Positions 56,516 through 64,000 of a stretch of 64,000 nt of DNA are shown here, piece by piece. Within the stretch, counting starts at the first letter, position 1, and the number at the start of each line of letters is the position of its first letter. The stretch covers positions 601,938-665,937 of the forward strand of contig CM035351.1 in NCBI GenBank assembly GCA_020137815.1. The letters are read 5' to 3'. This DNA is from Hormiphora californensis (taxonomy: Eukaryota > Ctenophora > Tentaculata > Cydippida > Pleurobrachiidae). A program made the position numbers and the translations under genes. The notes beneath the pieces were generated by a model. The model saw nothing but the letters and a program-made list of their open reading frames with translations, made no database searches and had not been told where the DNA came from.

Positions 56516-58428
56516 TTACACTGGTGTATCTCCCATAATGAGAGGCCAGGAGAAGAGCGATTTAAATCGTGCCAACAGTAGCTGATACTCATTACTATTC
56601 CTAACACTGTCCGGAATATCCCGACCCCCAGTTGCTTCAGACATGTAAGGTATCTCATTGGAGACTAGTTTCTCCAGGGCTGTCAGGGTAGTTACTGAGG
56701 GGGGTGTGTAGAACATCCGCAGCTTTCCGTTCTCCTCTAGCTCTGTAAACGCCTGGTGAGAGACAGGGAGTTGGTTTAATATTATACAATGGGTTTCCCT
56801 TGATAGCTACTCTGCAAGTTATTTCACTCTATCTCTCTAGAACGATGTACGATTGATTACTCAGTCTTATCTTTAATGAGGAAGTAAAGAGGAAGTAAAG
56901 ATGTTTCTAGCTTCATATCTTGTTTTAGAAAGCTGTCTTATTGATCAATATGTGCTTGATGCTATAACTACCAAGCTATCAAGTCTTGTCTAGGGCGTGG
57001 GGCCTCGATATAACTAGATTGAAAATGAAATCTCTCTCTCGTCCTAGCCCCTAAAACTAAATCTCTCTCCCTCCCCCACACCACTATATTACCTTCAAAT
57101 AAGTCTCCTTGGCAGAGTTTCTAAGTGCCGTCTGCTCTACAGGGTCGGGTGGTGGCGGCATCTGGCCCCCTATATCCTCCTCATCATCCCGCAGCCTCTT
57201 TTTCAGATGCACTGGCCGACCTCTCACCTTAGCACGTGATAATATCTCCCTGAGCTGTGCTATCTTCCGTTTATTGCTCGGTAGGTAATTGGCTAGTTTC
57301 TGTCGCAGACTGGGTGTCAGGACTCTGGTAGAAGCACCCACGACCTCCCTAAGAAATGCAATCTCCCAGGTGGTGGAGAGTCTCTGTACCTCCCCTGCTA
57401 ACAGGGCCTGGATACGGGTCCACCTGCGGAACAACACTGCAGCAGTGTATTGCAGACACATCTCCTCTCTGATTGGTGCCCAGTTATGATCTCCGTGTTT
57501 CTGAACTAGTAACAGCAGGTCTACTGTCCGTTGTGCTGACCACACTCTGGTTGTACCGTTGTTACCACTCCGTTCCTTAGCAACCAGGATCTTAACCCGC
57601 TCCTTCACTTGGGCACGTGTTCTGGTTCTCAGCACTGTGTATATCTTTTGCCAGTCCAGACCGTGGGTCTTTACAACCTGCATGACTGAATCATCCTCCT
57701 CTTTGGTCCACCTACCCCTCCTTATCCGGGGACAGATAGAGTATCTCCACCTTTGCAGCACCTGATAATAATAATCATAATAAAGATTTTGGCCACACGG
57801 CCCGGCCAACTCGACATGTAATCTTCACAAACTCACTTCCATTTCCCACTATAGTAATACATTGAACACATACCTGGTCAGCGGTCTTGTCCCCCATGTA
57901 GTAACTGAGATCAGAGAACGAGATATCCCCGTACACAGTTACACCCTCCTCCAACAGCTCATCCTCCTCTACAGTCCATGGAGTAAAGGGTCGTTTATTG
58001 AGTTTAGTCCATCTCTGTACACAATGCCATGGTTTCCGTTTCAGCGCACCACTAACAACTGCCCAACTGTGTGTCCCATGTTTCCTCACCATCTCCTTCA
58101 ACAACTTATCATCCGCCCCACTCCAAGGTTTCTCAGGTTGTTGTGACAGATGGTTCCTCCACTGCAACTCACAGTCCCGGGCACAACGCGGCATTCCCAG
58201 GGTGGTCTCCAAGAGGGCTATCTCGTTCCACTGGGCTTGTTCCCAGGTGTTTATAGGTCCACAGAGAGACTCCATGGGCTGACATTTCAGTTCATCTGTT
58301 AGTAGCTCTGCCTCCTCCACTGAGGTCACCCCAGCGTTGGTAACCTTGTCCTCTATGAGGTAGTTCCGGAGGGTGTTCAGATAGGCTTTCTGCTCTATCT
58401 TACCCCATCCTGTCGTGTAACTGTAAAC
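56516..58428 (-). CDS. SNAPC4: SNAPC4 (SNAP190)-like Myb protein, N-terminus missing
   Basis: Three exons in frame on the minus strand: 58428-57874, 57761-57093 and 56752-56516 (stop TAA). The translated part (about 487 aa) has four to four and a half Myb/SANT repeats with Trp spacing: WEQAQW...LQWRNHL, KPWSGADDKLL...HSWAVVSGAL...QRWTKLN, FTPWTVEEDELL...YYMGDKTADQVLQRW, RGRWTKEEDDSVMQVVKTHGLDWQKI and VWSAQRTVDLLLLVQKHGDHNWAPI. The string YYMGDKTADQVLQRWRYS followed by RRGRWTKEED parallels human SNAPC4. That subunit binds the proximal sequence element of snRNA genes for Pol II and Pol III. The first visible exon has an acceptor, so earlier exons are expected, but a plus-strand gene begins 220 bp away. 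Confidence 0.78.
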
Positions 58429-58610
58429 CTGCAGGGGAGACAGGGTTATTACGTGTAGCTATAAACCTGCAGGGGAGACAGGAGTCTTTTGGGAGTCGGG
58501 ATTAATTTAGGGGAGATAGGATGGGTGGTTTGGGAATTGGGATTAATTTAGGGGAGATATGAGGGGTAGTTTGGAAATTGCCTTACATACAATAATTCAA
58601 CCCAATTTCC
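58429..58610. repeat. Short tandem repeats upstream of SNAPC4-like exon
   Basis: AACCTGCAGGGGAGACAGG occurs at about 58426 and 58466, and GGGATTAATTTAGGGGAGAT at about 58498 and 58541. Each is present twice with small changes. The first copy contains the SNAPC4-like splice acceptor, so that acceptor is duplicated. Confidence 0.7.
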
Positions 58611-58648
58611 ATAATAATAGACCATGGCATAGATTATCCACAGAGAAT

Positions 58649-60640
58649 ATGCTGCAGTGGTGGTTACTACTACTCCTGCCTACCGCTGCAGCCACCACAT
58701 CCCCGTGGACAGAGTTAGGAAATCATGCAACGTTTGCCCACGATAAGAGAGTTGTGGAGTTCAGAATATCGGATTATCCAAAAGGATTTTATATTCGATT
58801 CTACGGCAACAGTGGAAGCTATGGAGGTCAGGTAAAGCTGGTGCCAGGATTGGGAAATATCTGGAAGTTCGGTGTTAGTTCTTGTCAAATATGGAACCAA
58901 CCTGTTCTAAGTACTGTTCCAGTGAGCCCTGACACAATTTGGAGAATCTGGATTGGAAAAGATAGCTTTGGTTTAAAAGCAGATGAAGTCAAGATAGCAT
59001 CTAAATACAACTGCGGGGTTGCACTTGAAATCAAGAAATGGGAAATAGAGGTGTTGGATCCAACTGGAAGCCTTGTGATTGAGTGGAGACCAGTGAGCTC
59101 TGACACCAATACTGCAGGCATGTAATAAAGAATTTATTATGTCCCACTTGCACTATTTAATTTAGCATCCTATGTCTATCAGCTGTATCCGCTGTATCTC
59201 ATATTGTTTTGTTTAGTTGTTTAGTTGCTGGCTATAATGGCCTATATCTCTATATCTATCCCTCAGACTGTTCCTGGGATGGTAACAACTACGCTATTGG
59301 GACCATGCTAACCCTGACTTGTTCTGGTAATGAGGAGACCTTTACTTGTCTAGATACCGGCCTCTGGACACCAGATACTCCACTCATTGAAGACTGCACA
59401 GAGAATGCGGTCCAACAGTGTTCCTGGGCTGGTAACAACTACGCTACTGATCACACTCTAACCCTGACTTGTTCTGGTAATGAGGAGACCTTTACTTGTC
59501 TAGATACCGGCCTCTGGACACCAGATACTCCACTCATTGAAGACTGCACAGAGAATGCGGTCCAACAGTGTTCCTGGGCTGGTAACAACTACGCTACTGA
59601 TCACACTCTAACCCTGACTTGTTCTGGTAATGAGGAGACCTTTACTTGTCTAGATACCGGCCTCTGGACACCAGATACTCCACTCATTGAAGACTGCACA
59701 GAGAATGCGGTCCAACAGTGTTCCTGGGCTGGTAACAACTACGCTACTGATCACACTCTAACCCTGACTTGTTCTGGTAATGAGGAGACCTTTACTTGTC
59801 TAGATACCGGCCTCTGGACACCAGATACTCCACTCATTGAAGACTGCACAGAGAATGCGGTCCAACAGTGTTCCTGGGCTGGTAACAACTACGCTACTGA
59901 TCACACTCTAACCCTGACTTGTTCTGGTAATGAGGAGACCTTTACTTGTCTAGATACCGGCCTCTGGACACCAGATACTCCACTCATTGAAGACTGCACA
60001 GAGAATGCGGTCCAACAGTGTTCCTGGGCTGGTAACAACTACGCTACTGATCACACTCTAACCCTGACTTGTTCTGGTAATGAGGAGACCTTTACTTGTC
60101 TAGATACCGGCCTCTGGACACCAGATACTCCACTCATTGAAGACTGCACAGAGAATGCGGTCCAACAGTGTTCCTGGGCTGGTAACAACTACGCTACTGA
60201 TCACACTCTAACCCTGACTTGTTCTGGTAATGAGGAGACCTTTACTTGTCTAGATACCGGCCTCTGGACACCAGATACTCCACTCATTGAAGACTGCACA
60301 GAGAATGCGGTCCAACAGTGTTCCTGGGCTGGTAACAACTACGCTACTGATCACACTCTAACCCTGACTTGTTCTGGTAATGAGGAGACCTTTACTTGTC
60401 TAGATACCGGCCTCTGGACACCAGATACTCCACTCATTGAAGACTGCACAGAGAATGCGGTCCAACAGTGTTCCTGGGATAGTAACAACTACGCTACTGA
60501 TCACACTCTAACATTGGATTGTTCTACTGGAGAGGTGACCTTCACCTGTAAAGATACCGGCTGGACACCAAACAATCCAACTGAAGACTGCACAGAGAAA
60601 GAAGATAAATGGTGTGCTACAGATGAGAGTTTCTGTCCAG
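58649..60640 (+). CDS. Secreted protein with nine sushi-like repeats, 3' incomplete
   Basis: The first exon begins at 58649 (MLQWWLLLLLPTAAATTSPW), a clear signal peptide; the longer frame from 58559 would bury it. It runs to about 59117 and holds a domain of about 150 aa (FYIRFYGNSGSYGGQV, two Cys) that I do not recognise. The intron would start with GC (59118) and end at AG 59265-59266. The joined frame reads ...NTAD then CSWDGNN. Exon 59267-60640 encodes nine units of 50 aa with four Cys each (CSW, LTC, FTC, EDC) plus G-x-W-T-P, close to the sushi/CCP pattern. It ends at a GTAAGA donor, so more exons follow but are not found. A role in adhesion or recognition is inference. Confidence 0.7.
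59267..60616 (+). repeat. 150-bp coding tandem repeat, nine units
   Basis: Exact 150-bp period (for example GAGAATGCGG at 59401, 59551, 59701 and so on to 60451). Units 2-8 appear identical at nucleotide level; the first and last are diverged. Confidence 0.95.
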
Positions 60641-60693
60641 GTAAGATGTCTGTTACATAACTGTTAATTGTTTGTACCGAAAAGCAGGGATCA

Positions 60694-60712
60694 ACAGACA
60701 GACAGACATGAT

Positions 60713-60796
<84 letters not shown>
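60694..60796. repeat. (CAGA)n microsatellite
   Basis: Tetranucleotide run in the intron after the sushi exon. Confidence 0.95.
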
Positions 60797-61756
<960 letters not shown>

Positions 61757-63877
61757 GGCACTGTTAGGAATGGCCGACACTAACAATTTTTTTGTTAGTG
61801 ACGTCACTAACAAAAAATTGTTAGTGTTTTCACTAACAAATTTCACTAACAAAAATTTTGTTAGTGTTTTCACTAACAAATTTCACTAACAAAAATTTTG
61901 TGAGTGTTTTCACTAACAATTTTCACTAACAAAAATTTTGTTAGTGTTTCTAATTGGGAATGGGGTGATGGTTATGAGATACGATTCAGGGACGCCTTAT
62001 TGGCAGTGTGAGACGATACGGGTTATGGAACATGATTGGGTGAAGCTTATTAGGATGGTTAGGCGACATGAGACACGATTCGGGGAAGGTTTTCTTCGTT
62101 TTTTTAGTAACGATGCATGGAAGATTAAGATATTTGTAAGTAGACAAGGAATTTCAAGAGAATAAAACGAAAAACACAAATCAAATAACTTGTCCACATT
62201 TAGTTGCCCTGTCCAACAATTGGAGACTGGAGTACAATACGAACGGATTACCCCACCATATGATCTTATCACCCTGCCATACCACACCATATGATCCGTT
62301 GATCTGATTATCAAACAGACCGATTACCGCTGCACTTGAGGTATCACATATCGTCATGAGGCACAATGAATCGTGAGCAGTATCCCGTATCGGTTGATGT
62401 TGTAAGAGGTTCCGCTGCTAATGAGGTACACCGAATCGTGAGCAGTATCCCGTGTCGGTGTTCAGTGCTCACGATTCGGTGTACCTCATTAGCGGTGGAA
62501 CCGCTAATACAATATCAACTGACACGGGATACTGCTTACGATTCGGTGTACCTCATTAGCGGTGGAACCGCTAATATAATATCAACTGACACGGGATACT
62601 GCTCACGATTCATTGTGCCTCATGACGATATGTGATACCTCAAGTGCAGCGATAATCGGTCTGTTTGATAATCAGATCAACGGATCATATGGTGTGGTAT
62701 GGCAGGGTGATAAGATCATATGGTGGGGTAATCCGTTCGTATTGTACTCCAGTCTCCAATTGTTGGACAGGGCAACTAAATGTGGACAAGTTATTTGATT
62801 TGTGTTTTTCGTTTTATTCTCTTGAAATTCCTTGTCTACTCACAAATATCTTTATCTTCCATGTATCGTTACTAAAAAAACGAAGAAAACCTTCCCCGAA
62901 TCGTGTCTCATGTCGCCTAACCATCCTAATAAGCTTCACCCAATCATGTTCCATAACCCGTATCGTCTCACACTGCCAATAAGGCGTCCCTGAATCGTAT
63001 CTCATAACCATCACCCCATTCCCAATTAGAAACACTAACAAAATTTTTGTTAGTGAAAATTGTTAGTGAAAACACTCACAAAATTTTTGTTAGTGAAAAT
63101 TGTTAGTGAAAACACTCACAAAATTTTTGTTAGTGAAATTTGTTAGTGAAAACACTAACAAAATTTTTGTTAGTGAAATTTGTTAGTGAAAACACTAACA
63201 AAATTTTTTCCCTGCCCGGGTGAATGCCGAAGGCATTCACCCGGATGCCTTTTTACTTTGTAAAAAGGCATAGCAGGGTTAGAATTCGAAAACGACATTT
63301 TGGTATACTAACTAATCGGTAGAGGGACCATTTTGGTCACACTTTCGTTGCGAGGGGCAACGGTGTAGCAACTTGAGCCGCGCGCACAGTGACGAGCTAC
63401 TCCTTCATCAAACACCTCATTGGCACAGTTCGATGGACGTGTGTGCGCGCGCCACTCAACAAAACATGAAATGCTCTGCCGCGCGTTTCGCGTGTTACAT
63501 ACACATTTTCATCTTGCGAGTCGAGTGTGAGATGTTAGATAAGTAGTTAAGTTGGAATGTCAAAAGCTGGTTAGCAAGTGTCATGTGATTGGGAGTTAGC
63601 TAACTCTAAGCTATTATATGTGAGAAGTTTAGTGACAGCTAGATCGTATGCATCTCACATTACATTATGACCAAGCCTTGATCCTGTTGGCAGTGACAAT
63701 GTCACTGACATGTGAAACGGTAGGGCAGGGAAACTCAGCATTATGAACACATAATGCAATAATTCTTGTTGTTAGTGAAATTTGTTAGTGAAAACACTAA
63801 CAATTTTTTGTTAGTGACGTCACTAACAAAAAACACTAACAAAAAAATTGTTAGTGTCGGCCATTCCTAACAGTGCC
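61757..63877. mobile_element. hAT-like foldback element with TTAGTG repeats
   Basis: Ends GGCACTGTTAGGAATGGCCG (61757) and its complement (to 63877). Flanks GCAGATTT (61749-61756) and GCGGATTT (63878-63885) match at 7 of 8 positions, consistent with an 8-bp hAT-type duplication that has since mutated. The outer arms are tandem CACTAACAAAAATTTT units with one TGACGTCA at each end; the inner arms (mirrored 61938-62165 and 62814-63041) meet near 62490. No transposase. The right arm is interrupted by another insertion at about 63209-63768. Confidence 0.8.
63209..63768. mobile_element. Helitron-like insertion with T-shaped 5' hairpin
   Basis: About 560 bp absent from the opposite arm of the host foldback. 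It begins TCCCTGCCCGGGTG. Its first 70 bp can form a three-way junction: outer stem CCCTGC/GCAGGG (63210-63215 with 63273-63278), a 13-bp hairpin (63216-63228 with 63232-63244) and an 11-bp hairpin (63245-63255 with 63261-63271). The far end has an 8-bp hairpin GCATTATG/CATAATGC (63738-63757), 7 bases, then CTTG, next to TT. TC start, 3' hairpin and CTTG-type end are Helitron/Helentron features; no Rep/helicase is present, so it is non-autonomous if correct. Confidence 0.5.
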
Positions 63878-63885
63878 GCGGATTT

Positions 63886-64000
63886 TTTCGTAGTTTTTTC
63901 TTCCCTAAAATAAAATATATATATTTGGGGGGGGGGGGGGGCCTGCCGCAAGAATCTCATGCCTCATTGGCGATTTTCAGGGTAGCTGGGATTTTTGAGA
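63886..64000. other. No gene recognised at window end
   Basis: Short AT stretch and a G run at 63926-63942. Confidence 0.4.

Noticed and set aside
63209-63278. Parvovirus-type inverted terminal hairpin
   Set aside because: The T shape is similar, but there is no viral coding sequence nearby and the far end fits a Helitron-like insertion better.

Overview
This is a piece of an animal nuclear genome, most likely from a marine invertebrate. The reasons are spliced genes with short GT-AG introns, several recognisable metazoan genes, no bacterial operons, abundant (GA/CT)n microsatellites and very many transposon remnants. The recognisable genes are SMN, a GM130-type golgin, an M1 zinc aminopeptidase, a SNAPC4-like Myb protein, a sushi-repeat secreted protein and a fucolectin-type (FTP) domain exon. 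I cannot fix the phylum from the sequence; a sponge, cnidarian or mollusc would all fit.

Layout. 1-15.7 kb is gene-free and built of repeats: X-box-like GTTACCATGGTAAC arrays, a branched palindrome (735-1005), a 0.67-kb foldback (3676-4344) and a 6.4-kb nested foldback (6084-12460) carrying a recurrent ACTCATAC/GTATGAGT motif and two younger insertions. 15.8-20.6 kb holds a retroelement ORF1-like gene, an antisense ORF2/endonuclease-like fragment and a mosaic of duplicated repeats. 21.3-25.3 kb is genic: SMN, a GOLGA2-like golgin cut short at its 3' side, and a minus-strand FTP lectin exon. 25.4-28.8 kb is homopolymer-inflated sequence that looks like an assembly or read-quality artefact. 31.8-40.2 kb is an 8.4-kb foldback containing a 32-bp minisatellite, split by an intact non-LTR retrotransposon. 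40.8-42.4 kb is a second foldback with a perfect 9-bp target duplication. A 100-bp N gap sits at 42528-42627.

45.4-51.7 kb is an M1 aminopeptidase gene with a frameshift in its third visible exon and a 1.4-kb G-rich minisatellite in an intron. 52.6-56.2 kb is a TTAA-flanked foldback with another palindrome inside it. 56.5-58.4 kb is the SNAPC4-like gene (minus strand). 58.6-60.6 kb is a secreted protein with nine sushi-like repeats, seven of which are essentially identical at DNA level. 61.8-63.9 kb is a further foldback with an 8-bp near-perfect target duplication, interrupted by a Helitron-like insertion that has a T-shaped hairpin at one end and a terminal hairpin plus CTTG at the other.

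The genes are unrelated housekeeping and secreted-protein genes and do not form a pathway, although SMN (snRNP assembly) and SNAPC4 (snRNA transcription) both serve snRNA biology. The unusual signal of the window is the density and variety of foldback (self-complementary) elements: at least eight, several with internal tandem repeats and recognisable target duplications, none with a recognisable transposase.
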